Below, piece after piece: positions 51,248-61,848 of a stretch of 64,000 nucleotides of DNA. A program made the position numbers and the translations under genes. The notes below the pieces were generated by a model. It saw nothing but the letters and a program-made list of their open reading frames with translations, did not search any database and was not told where the DNA came from. Origin of the DNA: Lyngbya sp. HA4199-MV5 (lineage in GTDB: Bacteria; Cyanobacteriota; Cyanobacteriia; Leptolyngbyales; Leptolyngbyaceae); the NCBI GenBank assembly GCA_019359375.1, contig JAHHHL010000006.1, positions 123,748-187,747 on the forward strand. Direction: 5' to 3'. The first letter of the stretch is position 1, and every line of letters begins with the position of its first letter.

Positions 51248-52476
51248 AGGTTTTGCTATCGGCGTATGCTTGTGAACCAGGGCGAGGGACAGAGTTGGGA
51301 GTAGGCTGGAATACAGTACGGGAAGTTGCCCGCTACTGTGAGGTCTGGGTGCTTACCCGTCCTGATGATGGACGTGAGGCGATCGAAGCTGAGTTGGCAC
51401 GTAATCCAATTCCCAACCTCCACTTTGTTTATTTCACCCTGCCGATCTGGGGCGATGGATGGACATGGGGACAGGGTGCGTTTCAAATTCACTACTATCT
51501 GTGGCAGATTCAGGCGTATTTTGTCGCCCGGAAGTTGCATCGTGACATTGGCTTTGACTTGGCACATCATGTCACATTCGTAAAACATTCTACGCCTAGC
51601 TTTCTCTCTCTTCTACCCATTCCCTTTATTCTGGGACCAGTCGGTGGTGGAGAAACTGCTCCCAAAGCATTTTTTCGAGATTTCAGTCGACGTGGCAAGC
51701 TCTACGAAGCTCTACGCAGCCTGAGTCGCTGGATTGGGGAACGTGATCCGTTTTCTCGGATCACTGCGCAGCGTAGTGTGCTTGCCTGGGCAACAACAGA
51801 TGACACAGCCAAAAGGTTGGTGTCGATGGGCTGCAAAAACGTTCAAATCCTCTCACAGGTTGGGCTTTTGTCTGAAGAAGTAGAACAATTGGCGCAATAT
51901 CCTTTAATCGATCAAGCGCCTACACGATTTATCAGCATTGGACGGTTTTTGCACTGGAAAGGTTTTCACCTGGGATTGCGAGCATTCGCCCAAGCGTCTT
52001 TACCACCGGAGGCGGAGTATTGGCTTGTAGGCAAAGGAGTAGAGCAGGAAGCACTTCAGTCTCTTGCGATCGATCTTGGTATTGCTGCTCAAGTCAAGTT
52101 CTTGAATGAAATGCCGCGAACTGATTTGTTGCAAAAGCTAGGTACTTGTATGGCACTGGTGCATCCAAGCTTGCATGAATCGGGCGGGTTTGTTTGTCTG
52201 GAAGCGATGGCAGCAGGTCGTCCAGTGATTTGTTTAGATTTGGGAGGACCAGCCGTACAGGTGACAGCAGAAACAGGCTTCAAGATTTCAGCAGTCGATC
52301 CCGACCAGGCTGTGCAAGAAATGGCAAAAGCCATGACTCAATTGGTGCAGGAGCCAGAGCTACGTTCTCGTCTGGGGCACGCAGGACGAGAGCGAGTCAA
52401 TACGTTCTTTAACTGGGAGTCGAAGGGCAAGTTTTTGGTGGGTGTTTACAAAACGATTCTGGCACACCAGGGGTAA
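51244..52476 (+). CDS. Glycosyltransferase family 4-like
   Basis: MKVLLSAYACEPGRGTELGVGWN start at 51244 (ATGA overlap with previous stop); FISIGRFLHWKGFHLGLRAF; HPSLHESGGFVCLEAMAAGRPVI. Confidence 0.92.
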   Translation: MKVLLSAYACEPGRGTELGVGWNTVREVARYCEVWVLTRPDDGREAIEAELARNPIPNLHFVYFTLPIWGDGWTWGQGAFQIHYYLWQIQAYFVARKLHRDIGFDLAHHVTFVKHSTPSFLSLLPIPFILGPVGGGETAPKAFFRDFSRRGKLYEALRSLSRWIGERDPFSRITAQRSVLAWATTDDTAKRLVSMGCKNVQILSQVGLLSEEVEQLAQYPLIDQAPTRFISIGRFLHWKGFHLGLRAFAQASLPPEAEYWLVGKGVEQEALQSLAIDLGIAAQVKFLNEMPRTDLLQKLGTCMALVHPSLHESGGFVCLEAMAAGRPVICLDLGGPAVQVTAETGFKISAVDPDQAVQEMAKAMTQLVQEPELRSRLGHAGRERVNTFFNWESKGKFLVGVYKTILAHQG

Positions 52477-52481
52477 AGACC

Positions 52482-53642
52482 ATGCGAGTTTTAACGGTTC
52501 ATAACTACTATCAACAACCAGGAGGCGAAGAGCAAATCTTTGCTACGGAAGCTGCTTTGCTGGAATCCTACGGGCATGAGGTTTTGCGCTACACACTTCA
52601 TAATGACAACATTATGGGGTCAAACTCTCTGCGGCTAGCTAAGAATACATTATGGAATGGCACAGTGTATCGGGAGTTGCGATCGCTGTTACGTCAAGAA
52701 AAGCCACAGATTGTTCATTTCCACAACACATTTCCTTTAATATCCCCTGCTGCCTATCATGCTGTTCAGGATGAAGGTATTGCTGTGGTGCAAACCTTGC
52801 ATAACTACCGCTTGCTCTGCCCAAATGCACTTTTCTTTCGCAATGGACGCATCTGTGAAGACTGTCTGGGCAAACCGTTTCCACTACCAGGGGTTGTACA
52901 TGGCTGCTATCGAGGTGATCAGGGTGCCACTGCAACTGTAGCAACGATGATCGGTCTGCATTCATTTCTGGGTACATGGCAAAACAAGGTCGATGTTTTC
53001 ATTGCCTACAGCCAGTTTGCGATGCAGAAGTTTATTCAAGGTGGTTTACCAGCGAAGAAACTCGCCTTTAAGACAAACTTTCTTCATCCTGCACCTGAAC
53101 CAGGAGAGGGTAAGGGTGGCTATGCCCTCTTTGTGGGACGGCTCTCGATCGAGAAAGGGCTTGGAGTGATGCTGGATGCCTGGCAACAACTGGGTGGCAA
53201 ACTTCCACTTAAAATTCTGGGCGATGGACCGCTGGCAGGGCAGGTGATTGAAGCCACACAGCAAATGCCGGAAATTGAATGGCTGGGACGCAAATCGCTA
53301 GAGCAAGTGTATGAAATTGTGGGCAATGCTGCCTTCCTGGTGTTTCCCTCCGAGTGGTACGAGACGTTTGGGCGAGTGGCGATCGAAGCCTTTGCCCGGG
53401 GCACACCTGTCGTTGCTTCAAAAGTTGGGGCAATTACGGAACTCATTGATCACGAGCGTACAGGCTTACACTTTCAGCCCAGTGATGCAGCCGACCTGGC
53501 AGCAAAAGTAGATTGGCTTTTGACTCATCCCCAAGAGCTGAGCAAGATGCGCCGAGAAGCTCGTGCTGAATTTGAAGCGCGGTATACAGCCGCTGATAAC
53601 TATAAGCGCCTGATGGAAATTTATCAGTCCGTCATTAAGTAA
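52482..53642 (+). CDS. Glycosyltransferase family 4-like
   Basis: MRVLTVHNYYQQPGGEEQ; ALFVGRLSIEKGLGVMLDAW; FPSEWYETFGRVAIEAFARGTPVVAS. Confidence 0.93.
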   Translation: MRVLTVHNYYQQPGGEEQIFATEAALLESYGHEVLRYTLHNDNIMGSNSLRLAKNTLWNGTVYRELRSLLRQEKPQIVHFHNTFPLISPAAYHAVQDEGIAVVQTLHNYRLLCPNALFFRNGRICEDCLGKPFPLPGVVHGCYRGDQGATATVATMIGLHSFLGTWQNKVDVFIAYSQFAMQKFIQGGLPAKKLAFKTNFLHPAPEPGEGKGGYALFVGRLSIEKGLGVMLDAWQQLGGKLPLKILGDGPLAGQVIEATQQMPEIEWLGRKSLEQVYEIVGNAAFLVFPSEWYETFGRVAIEAFARGTPVVASKVGAITELIDHERTGLHFQPSDAADLAAKVDWLLTHPQELSKMRREARAEFEARYTAADNYKRLMEIYQSVIK

Positions 53643-54017
53643 GTTGCCAACCTAATATCTCGATCGTACTAAGAAACGCTTTCTCTATCAATTCTTAAAG
53701 CCTTGATTAAGATCAGGCGATGAACAGGTATAAAGCTATCAAGATTCCGTAAGCTCCTGTTAGAGAAATACAGCTTTCCCACAGAGCAGTCTGTTTTCAG
53801 TAGAAGAATGGTCGCTGCTCCGGACACTGTATGTCGAGCGCGATCGTGGTGAACGAGCGTGCCACTTTACGTCAGTTTATCTAAGCTAATAGGGGCGTTA
53901 AAAGCAGCAGTTCAGCGCTTGTAGACTTCACTTTTTTTGATCGAGTGGCTTATTGTCTGCAAATAACTTTGATTTTGATCGCACTCTCTTCATACGTAAT
54001 AACGCTAGGAGCGAGGT

Positions 54018-56015
54018 ATGAGTCGCCGAAACGTAGCAAGCCAGCTATTGGCACGGTTTCAGCTCAAAGCAGCCGATGGAAAACTTTATTTGATGCTAAT
54101 TCTGCCTATCTCATTGGTTTTCATCACATGCTGTGGTTCTCAACCCAACAGAAAAGCTTGGCAGCAGCACAGCACATTGGCTAATGCATCGCCATTAAAG
54201 ACCAAAATTGAAAAGCCAGAAAATATCATTTTTCCTTTGGATGCAGGCGTTCTGAATGTAAAAACGCAGTATAAAGCCAAGGGGGATGGTGTCACAGATG
54301 ATACGGCAGCCATTCAAGCCGCCCTCAATGCTTTTCCAAATGGACAGCGAATCATTTATCTACCGAATGGCACCTATCTGGTTTCTGGTACTTTGTCCTG
54401 GCCCGCAGGCACTCCAGGTACAGGCAACGATTACAAAAACACCATTCTGCAAGGACAAAGCCAAAAAGGAGCGGTGATCAAACTTAAAAATAGGGCAGCA
54501 GGTTTTACGGATGCTAGCGCACCAAAAGCAGTCATTTTTACTGGACCAGCTCCTGCTCAACGGTTTGGCAACTCAATTCGGAATTTAACAGTCGATACAG
54601 GTGTGGGCAATACCGGTGCGATCGGCATTCAATTTAACGCCAGTAATCAAGGTTCAATGCGTCAAGTAACCATTCAGTCTGGGGACAGGCAGGGGGTTAA
54701 TGGTTTAGACATGAGCTTTACCGATGAAATTGGTCCACTGCTGATCAAAAGCGTTACGGTCAAAGGGTTTCAGCATGGTATCCGGACAGGCTTCAGCGTC
54801 AACAGCCAAACGCTGGAAGATGTCACGCTTCACAATCAAACGGTTTATGGACTATACAACACGGGACAAATCGTCACCATTCGTAGTTTAACCAGCACGA
54901 ATACAGTTACCGGCATTTATAACGCGAGTGGACGGGTTACAGTCCTTGATTCATCTTTCGTTGGCGTGGGTGCTGCTGCCACTAAACCTGCAATTAAAAG
55001 TGACGTTCCGCTTGGTCTGGTCGCTCGAAACGTCACAACATCAGGCTATCAAGCGGCAATTCAAGATGCCACTGTGACGTTGGCAGATCCAGCGCTTACG
55101 GAGTTTGTGCCCGGTAGGGTAAACAGTTTATTTAAATCACCCGCTCAAACGCTGAACCTGCCAATTAAGGAAACACCTGACGTTCCCTGGGACAACCCGT
55201 TGACAACCCCTTGGGCGAACGTCACGTCCTATGGTGCGGTTCCCAACGATGGGAAGGACGATACGGCTGCGATTCAAGCGGCGATCGACTCTGGCAAAAC
55301 GACCGTCTATCTACCAGTAGGCAATTATGACTTGCAGAAAACCGTGTTTGTTCGCAACCGTGCCCGTCGGATTATCGGTACAGAGGCTTCTGTCCAAGTT
55401 CCCAATACGGTCAATCCGGGCTTCAAAGTGGTCGATGGCGTACATCCAGTGGTTGTCATTGAGCGCATTCAGTCTGGCTATGACTCTACGCCGACGATCG
55501 AAAACGCCTCCTCTAGGACATTGGTGATTCGCGATGCCACAAATGTATCTGGTAACATGACCGGATCAGGTGACGTGTTCATTGAAAACGTAGTTTCTAA
55601 CCCATCTCAAAGCTGGACGTTTAACGCCCAAAATGTTTGGGCACGTCAATTTAACGTTGAGAACGAAGGCACACACATCACAAATAAGGGCGGCAACCTA
55701 TGGATTTTGGGGCTCAAAACTGAGCGAGGTGGTACGTTAATTGAGACAAGAGGCGGCAAAACAGAACTGCTGGGCGGGTTAGCCTACACAACCACAGGTG
55801 GACCGGGTGGTACGCAAAGCGCCCCAATGTTTATCAATCATGAGTCTTCCGTCTCTATTACTCTAGGTGAAGTGAATTTCGGCGCGCCCAGTTACCCGAT
55901 CTACGTTAGAGAAATCCGCAGCGGAGTTACCCGCGATCTCGCCAACAGCAGCTTGCAAAACTATATTGGTACTGGTAAGCAGTTTACTCTTTACACAGGC
56001 TATCAGAGAAATTAG
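54018..56015 (+). CDS. Pectate-lyase-like (glycosyl hydrolase family 55-like) right-handed beta-helix protein with two helix-initiating segments
   Basis: YKAKGDGVTDDTAAIQAALNAFPNGQRIIYLPNGTYLVSGTL and YGAVPNDGKDDTAAIQAAIDSGKTTVYLPVGNYDL. Confidence 0.9.
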   Translation: MSRRNVASQLLARFQLKAADGKLYLMLILPISLVFITCCGSQPNRKAWQQHSTLANASPLKTKIEKPENIIFPLDAGVLNVKTQYKAKGDGVTDDTAAIQAALNAFPNGQRIIYLPNGTYLVSGTLSWPAGTPGTGNDYKNTILQGQSQKGAVIKLKNRAAGFTDASAPKAVIFTGPAPAQRFGNSIRNLTVDTGVGNTGAIGIQFNASNQGSMRQVTIQSGDRQGVNGLDMSFTDEIGPLLIKSVTVKGFQHGIRTGFSVNSQTLEDVTLHNQTVYGLYNTGQIVTIRSLTSTNTVTGIYNASGRVTVLDSSFVGVGAAATKPAIKSDVPLGLVARNVTTSGYQAAIQDATVTLADPALTEFVPGRVNSLFKSPAQTLNLPIKETPDVPWDNPLTTPWANVTSYGAVPNDGKDDTAAIQAAIDSGKTTVYLPVGNYDLQKTVFVRNRARRIIGTEASVQVPNTVNPGFKVVDGVHPVVVIERIQSGYDSTPTIENASSRTLVIRDATNVSGNMTGSGDVFIENVVSNPSQSWTFNAQNVWARQFNVENEGTHITNKGGNLWILGLKTERGGTLIETRGGKTELLGGLAYTTTGGPGGTQSAPMFINHESSVSITLGEVNFGAPSYPIYVREIRSGVTRDLANSSLQNYIGTGKQFTLYTGYQRN

Positions 56016-56038
56016 AGTAAGCTCTCTACTAAGCCCCA

Positions 56039-57406
56039 TTGATCATAGGCAGACAAATGACGACACAACTAGAGGCTGTATCCAAACCAAAGGGGTATGT
56101 CACCAATTCAAACTTGACACTGTTTGGCATTGGTACGGCTCTTTTCCCTAGAGTTCTTACCGCGCTTAAAATACCTTCTCCAATCAACTTTTTACACTTT
56201 GTGATGATCCCACTTGCCTGTGGATCGGTATTGTTTAAATCTCGCAGTAAAGACCCAAAACAAGTTGCGATTTCAAAAGGTATTCTACTCAGTTTATTTC
56301 TATTTTTAATTGTTGTTGTTGCCAGTGCTTTGCTCAATGATGCCGGACTTGTTAATGTTATCTTGGACTACTTATTGCTGGCAGAACCTTTTATTTTGAT
56401 CTTGACAATCGTCAGCATACCCATGACGACAGAGAGTTATCAAAGCTTTCGTAAGTGGATTTTGCAAGCTGCCCTCATTAACATGTTATTCGCTTACGTC
56501 CAGAAATATGTCTTTAAAATGGATAAATTAATTGGTTTAGAAGACAATGTAAAGGGACTTTTTATTGGACAAGGAGCTGGTCATGTTTTGGGAGGGTCAG
56601 TTGCTATGACCTTCGCAGTCTACTACTTCGTTACAGCTAAAACGAAACCGCTCTGGTTTCGCATTGCGATCGTCCTGGCTTGCTTTAACCAAATCCTTAT
56701 CTCAGACACAAAGCAAGTATTGCTGTCATTTATTGTTGGCTATATTCTGCTTTACCTTGTTAATGTCAAAGATTTTGGAAAAACTTTAATGTATTTAATT
56801 CTGGGTTTTGTTTTGATTAGTATTTTCCTTTGGGCTTGCTACAATATCGAAGCGTTACAACCCTATACCGTCTGGATTCGACCAGAAATTTATGGTCCAG
56901 ACGGGGAAGCAACCTTATTAAAGTTTGCAACCTTTCGTCTTGTTCCCCAACACTTTCACTCCCCCCTCAACTGGTTTCTAGGACTGGGACCCGGGCATAC
57001 GGTGGGGCGATTAGGCGGTTGGATGTTAGAGTCATACTGGAATTTGTTAGCGCCACTGGGTGCAACCATGCATCCTGTTAGCAAGGAGATATGGAGAGCT
57101 GTAGCTGCTAGTTGGTTAGGTGATCAGTCAAGTCTTTTCTCTCCTTTATTTGGCTGGGCAGGCATCTGGGGAGATCTGGGGATTCTAGGCTTGGCAATGT
57201 ACTTCTATATGGCATTTTTAGTCTGGCACCATGTCTGTGTGACCGAGCTTTCTAAATATCTCATGCTGACCGTATTCGCCTTTGGTTTAGTATTTTCTCA
57301 ACTCGAAGAGCCAGGCTATACCCTCTTTGTTGCTAGTATGATTGGGCTAGGATGGCAAGATCAAAAAATTACTCTTCAGAATGAACTGACCAAGAGTTTT
57401 AAATAA
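56039..57406 (+). CDS. O-antigen ligase/polymerase-like membrane protein
   Basis: Multiple TM segments throughout; cluster context; large extracytoplasmic loop before SLFSPLFGWAGIWGDLG. Confidence 0.75.
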   Translation: MIIGRQMTTQLEAVSKPKGYVTNSNLTLFGIGTALFPRVLTALKIPSPINFLHFVMIPLACGSVLFKSRSKDPKQVAISKGILLSLFLFLIVVVASALLNDAGLVNVILDYLLLAEPFILILTIVSIPMTTESYQSFRKWILQAALINMLFAYVQKYVFKMDKLIGLEDNVKGLFIGQGAGHVLGGSVAMTFAVYYFVTAKTKPLWFRIAIVLACFNQILISDTKQVLLSFIVGYILLYLVNVKDFGKTLMYLILGFVLISIFLWACYNIEALQPYTVWIRPEIYGPDGEATLLKFATFRLVPQHFHSPLNWFLGLGPGHTVGRLGGWMLESYWNLLAPLGATMHPVSKEIWRAVAASWLGDQSSLFSPLFGWAGIWGDLGILGLAMYFYMAFLVWHHVCVTELSKYLMLTVFAFGLVFSQLEEPGYTLFVASMIGLGWQDQKITLQNELTKSFK

Positions 57407-57469
57407 TTTCTATTCGTTTTCTCTGTTAGTCTATGAGTAGTGAGAAATCTTCGACCAGTCAAAAATAGA

Positions 57470-57670
57470 TCAAGGCAAGTCAAAGGAATTTAGAACCCTC
57501 AAGACGATCGCAGTCACAGCGATTTGCACAACTACTTGAACTGGCGATTGCACATTGCCCCCTCCTTCACCACCACTGGCTTGAGCTTGTACTACCATCG
57601 AATGAGTAGTGAAAAGCAGTAGCAGAGTACAAAAAACAAGTCTAAAAAACTTGAATATTACAATTTTCAT
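57470..57670 (-). CDS. Small secreted hypothetical protein
   Basis: MKIVIFKFFRLVFCTLLLLFTTHSMVVQAQASGGEGGGNVQSPV...; start at 57670 (ORF to 57694). Confidence 0.5.
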   Translation of the reverse strand: MKIVIFKFFRLVFCTLLLLFTTHSMVVQAQASGGEGGGNVQSPVQVVVQIAVTAIVLRVLNSFDLP

Positions 57671-57740
57671 CGTTCTAACCTGTGCTAAAAGCAAGAGATA
57701 TAAATCATTTTCCTATTTTGTTTAGGGAAAAGGTAACGAC

Positions 57741-60700
57741 TTATGCTGGCTCTGGTTTCATCACTACTTTCACGGATGTGTTTGTTGGAAATGCGCTTCC
57801 AAGTTTTACGCTCATTTGCTTTCCTCGGATCTGCACGTTCATTTCTTTACCATCCCATATCCAGCCAACAACACTACCGTTCATTAATAGACCTTTGACA
57901 CTCAGAGGCTGATTGAGCCAATCCTGTGGAATACCTCCTCCAATGACTAACGTCGGAGCGGTTGCTGTCGAATCAACGTAAGCCAGCATATCTAGTTGTA
58001 ATAACAACATCTCTGCTGCAGTCCAGTAATAGGGTGTAACGTGGGGTGGGTTTATCCAACCCCGAAGGCGATGCCAATGGGAAAGGCTAGCTGGAATGCG
58101 AATACCATTTGGGTCATCATTCTTGCCCCACCAGGTATATAGTCCAGGCGATACCTGGTTCTGCCAAAACCATTGTAAAGTTGTCCAGACTCGTTCATGT
58201 CGGTTGAGATATAGCCATTGATGGGTTTCAGCCAGATTGAAGTTAGTGTTTTCTGGTAGCTGACGCAGGCTTCCCTTGTCATCATGTGCTGTCTTCCAAC
58301 GAGTTTCCAAACCCTGCGTGAAAGCGCTCTGATGAGCCGTTGCAATCCCACTAGGCCAAAGTCCATTTGTGTAGGTTGCATCCATTTCAGCAAACTGGCG
58401 ATCGAAGGTTTGCTTCCATGCCGTTTGTATCTGAGTTGCCTGCGATCGCCAACGGGTTGACATATCAGATTGTTTGACGCGATCAGCAAAGGTGGCAGCA
58501 TCTAATAGCGCTCGATAACTCATAAGGGTTGCTGAAGGATCAAGCCCTATCAGCCCAAGTGAGCCTTCCATTTTGCCTGCGACAAGATCAAGACCGATTG
58601 CGTCTGGGTTTTCAGAAAAAAGAATTCTCGACTTGTCTGCGATCAAGTAACCAGGTCGATTGCTTGTTGCCATCTCAACAATCAGCTCAGCCTTGCGACG
58701 GACATCAGACCATAGCAACTGGTCATATGCTGGCTGATTGATCTGCTCCGCGATTGTAGTTAATACCCAAATACCGAGGGCAGGAATATCGGCCTCTGGC
58801 TGCGTACCATTTATGAAATCGGTCGCTGCAAAGTAAGATACAAGCCTTTTGACTAGATCCAGGTGCCCGGTACGAGCTAACGCTACCACTTCATAGGCAC
58901 CGTCCCGGAAACGCGGCAGCGGATAGTCAACTGGGTCACCCGGACGAGTTTGATTACCGACCAAGCCCATCTTCAGGTGAGCAATTTGAGCCTTGAAGCT
59001 ATCAATAAATTGGGAGTTTGGTAGGTTCAGGACTGGGTTAGATGCCGTATCAGTAAAATTCAAATCTAGCTTAGAAACTGGGGCTAAATCTTCAATCACA
59101 AGGCTTACAGTCCTGCTAGTATCCAGTTCCAGTCGGGCGTAACCCCATCCTTTTTCATCCTGCCACTGAGTCGTGGCTGCTTTTTGACGAATCCAACCTG
59201 GAGAGCGCTCACTGCCTAAGTAAACCTTGGTTTGAGTCGGTAATTCTTTGACCAACCAACGATCGTTAATCAGCAGTTGTTGCCCGTCCCAATGCAAAGA
59301 CTGAATATCGCCACCTGCTGGACCCACACTACGAATCACGATCGCAGGTCGAACGCTAGAAGTTGCAGATGGGTTCAGGTTGAGTTGCCAAACTCCTGGC
59401 TTAGATGACGACCAGGATGCCTGGTAAGAGCCTGTCTTCGTTAGGATTCCTGGTATCGCTTGCCCCGACGTATCAGTGAGTTGCTGCTGAATCTGGTTGA
59501 GCGGAATGGTATCACTTGTGATCTGAGGCTTCCCGTCTTTGTCAATCATCCAAATTGCTACACCAAAACTGCCAACTTTCGGGCTAAAACTCCCCCCCGG
59601 TTCGTGGTATGTCTTGTCTTCTAACGAACTCCCTGTTGCAGCTAAAACGATATGACCAGCGCTACGCGGCCAAAAGTCAGTGGGTCGTATACTCATTTGA
59701 GCCTGCATTTGTTGTCGTGGCGTACCATAGTCCAGCAAGGCTGCGGTGAACTGATTGAACTGCAAACGGTTATTAATTCCTGCACCAACGATTAATACAC
59801 ATGCCAAAGCCAACCCCACCAAGCGTAACCGAGTTAAAGAAGCGAACGCTGCTAGGGCAAGGAGTAGTGGAGCAAAGTGGAGAGAGTAGAGAAAGGTTTC
59901 TCCTGTTCCATACACACTGTGAATAAGCAGTTGTCCGACAATAGAGAACCCCAGGACGAGGCGTAGCTTTGGATAGTGCTTTGTGGAGAAATAGCCCCAT
60001 AACCCTAAAATTAACAGCCCTGTCCATGCAACTACTGCAAGAGTGCCCCAAAAACCACCAGAACCTGGAGCGAGAGTGTTAACGTACGGCGTAGTCCACC
60101 CAGGTCGCAAAAGAGAATCTCTCAATTGGACAGCAGGCATGATCATTGTCTGATACACAAAAGAGCTGAGTGCCGACAGAATACTTTCAGCACTGGGTCC
60201 AGAGATAAATTTCTTTTCACCGATGAAGGTCTTAGGTTGAAAAGGAAAACCAGAACTAGGAAAAACAACTCGCTGCACCATCCAAATTCCAGTTACCACG
60301 CAGAGCGTTAGGGATGTAATTTGAAGCGCCTTCTTCCAGCGGAAGTTTACGATCGTCATCAGCAAGCCCACCATCCAATTGGTAATAGTGATGCTGAGGG
60401 TCAAAGCACTAATTGCAACATACCAGGCTGGAGAAAATTTTCGATGCTGAGTCAGCGCGACAAAAATGAGCGCCAGCAGTATCGTAACGGACGCAAACGG
60501 GAATGAATCTGGCACCACAAACCAGAACATAGCAGCAGCGCTAACACCCCCTAATAGACTGAAGAGCGTAGCATCCAAGCGTGGGCAACTGATTAAACGA
60601 AAGAGGGTATAAAGTGAGGCGACCCATAGCGAAGCAGTCAGCGCCAGTAATAATCGAACTGCTGTAATTGGTTCAAGGTGAAGTAGTTTACTGATTCCAA

Positions 60701-60995
60701 AAACAAATGGAAAAACAAGAATAGGTAAGAGGGGATGCTTATTATTACGACCAAAATCACTTTTCAAGCTTGTGATGTTGTCAAAGACGGTAGGAATGTC
60801 ACCACCGAACCAGGTATCTTGGGCATAGAAATCGGTCAGCACTGGATGAGGAATTTGTTGAGATGACAGAAAAGAAGTAACTGTCACTACGATCGTCAGA
60901 ATGAGAACAATCGCAATATCTCTCCAGTGTATGTAGATCTGTTTAGATAAAAACTCTCTGAACATTTTGAAGTCGAATGTTTCTTCTTTAGACAT
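57741..60995 (-). CDS. Large fusion: N-terminal polytopic membrane domain (GT-C-like) plus C-terminal six-hairpin-glycosidase-like domain
   Basis: About 400 aa polytopic N-terminus; C-terminal DPVDYPLPRFRDGAYEVVALARTGHLDLVKRLVSYF...THQWLYLNRHERVWTTLQWFWQNQ...TPYYWTAAEMLLLQLDMLAYVD. Confidence 0.75.
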   Translation of the reverse strand: MSKEETFDFKMFREFLSKQIYIHWRDIAIVLILTIVVTVTSFLSSQQIPHPVLTDFYAQDTWFGGDIPTVFDNITSLKSDFGRNNKHPLLPILVFPFVFGISKLLHLEPITAVRLLLALTASLWVASLYTLFRLISCPRLDATLFSLLGGVSAAAMFWFVVPDSFPFASVTILLALIFVALTQHRKFSPAWYVAISALTLSITITNWMVGLLMTIVNFRWKKALQITSLTLCVVTGIWMVQRVVFPSSGFPFQPKTFIGEKKFISGPSAESILSALSSFVYQTMIMPAVQLRDSLLRPGWTTPYVNTLAPGSGGFWGTLAVVAWTGLLILGLWGYFSTKHYPKLRLVLGFSIVGQLLIHSVYGTGETFLYSLHFAPLLLALAAFASLTRLRLVGLALACVLIVGAGINNRLQFNQFTAALLDYGTPRQQMQAQMSIRPTDFWPRSAGHIVLAATGSSLEDKTYHEPGGSFSPKVGSFGVAIWMIDKDGKPQITSDTIPLNQIQQQLTDTSGQAIPGILTKTGSYQASWSSSKPGVWQLNLNPSATSSVRPAIVIRSVGPAGGDIQSLHWDGQQLLINDRWLVKELPTQTKVYLGSERSPGWIRQKAATTQWQDEKGWGYARLELDTSRTVSLVIEDLAPVSKLDLNFTDTASNPVLNLPNSQFIDSFKAQIAHLKMGLVGNQTRPGDPVDYPLPRFRDGAYEVVALARTGHLDLVKRLVSYFAATDFINGTQPEADIPALGIWVLTTIAEQINQPAYDQLLWSDVRRKAELIVEMATSNRPGYLIADKSRILFSENPDAIGLDLVAGKMEGSLGLIGLDPSATLMSYRALLDAATFADRVKQSDMSTRWRSQATQIQTAWKQTFDRQFAEMDATYTNGLWPSGIATAHQSAFTQGLETRWKTAHDDKGSLRQLPENTNFNLAETHQWLYLNRHERVWTTLQWFWQNQVSPGLYTWWGKNDDPNGIRIPASLSHWHRLRGWINPPHVTPYYWTAAEMLLLQLDMLAYVDSTATAPTLVIGGGIPQDWLNQPLSVKGLLMNGSVVGWIWDGKEMNVQIRGKQMSVKLGSAFPTNTSVKVVMKPEPA

Positions 60996-61186
60996 CGTCT
61001 CAATATTAATTAAGAGATTACTGATAAACAGCTAAATTGCAGTCTAGATACGATATAGATGAATGAATTTCATGCGTCTAAACATCTCGATTGAGTGTGG
61101 GCTTTTCTAGATCTTTAAAGTGTCTTCTAACAAACTAAACCTTCTCGTTAAAGCATTTAACTCTTAAAAATAGCTAAAGCTTACTG

Positions 61187-61789
61187 CTATTCTCGCGTCC
61201 CTATACGTTTAGCGGGAACTCCCGCAGCAATAGAGTATGGCTCAACGTTCCTTGTGATCACAGCTCCAGCACCGATGATAGAGCCTTCTCCAATAGTACA
61301 GCCATCCAGGATTGTCACTCCAGCTCCAATCCAGACATTATCTTCAATCGTAATTCCTTTCATTGTTGGAATTTGCAGCCTAAAAGGAACGTCTTTGTCT
61401 TTAAAACCATAATTGGCAGGCACAATTGTCACCTGTGGTCCAATTAAACAGCCGTTTCCAATCGTTAAATTGCCATGCCCATAAAGCACAGTAAAAGAGT
61501 TTATGAAGCAGGAGTCTCCAATTTTTATCGTTCCACCATAAGTACGCAGAATTGCGAACGAACTAATTAGAGTATTGCTACCAATGACGATTTTTGATTC
61601 ACTGATACTGACAGTATCAACTTCCAGCGTTGCGTGTTTGCATATCAGGCTATCTTCTCCAACAAAAATGCCTTTTTTTTGACCTCGCAAATCTGCCAAG
61701 ATACTAACATTTGTTCTTTTGCCTACACACCCCAACCTGAATCTTTGATAGTACCAGATTAGTGTTTTAAGGATTACCTGGAGTTTCAT
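61187..61789 (-). CDS. Hexapeptide-repeat acyltransferase (LbH, maltose-acetyltransferase-like)
   Basis: IGDSCFINSFTVLYGHGNLTIGNGCLIGP; ITIEDNVWIGAGVTILDGCTIGEGSIIGAGAVITRNV. Confidence 0.9.
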   Translation of the reverse strand: MKLQVILKTLIWYYQRFRLGCVGKRTNVSILADLRGQKKGIFVGEDSLICKHATLEVDTVSISESKIVIGSNTLISSFAILRTYGGTIKIGDSCFINSFTVLYGHGNLTIGNGCLIGPQVTIVPANYGFKDKDVPFRLQIPTMKGITIEDNVWIGAGVTILDGCTIGEGSIIGAGAVITRNVEPYSIAAGVPAKRIGTRE

Positions 61790-61848
61790 GAGAGAACGAC
61801 TTTAGCAGTCATACATAGTGAATGAGCATTGTTTCTAGTAGTGTTTAG

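Noticed and set aside
58052-58501. 149-aa minus-strand ORF
   Set aside because: Out-of-frame overlap with the large fusion gene
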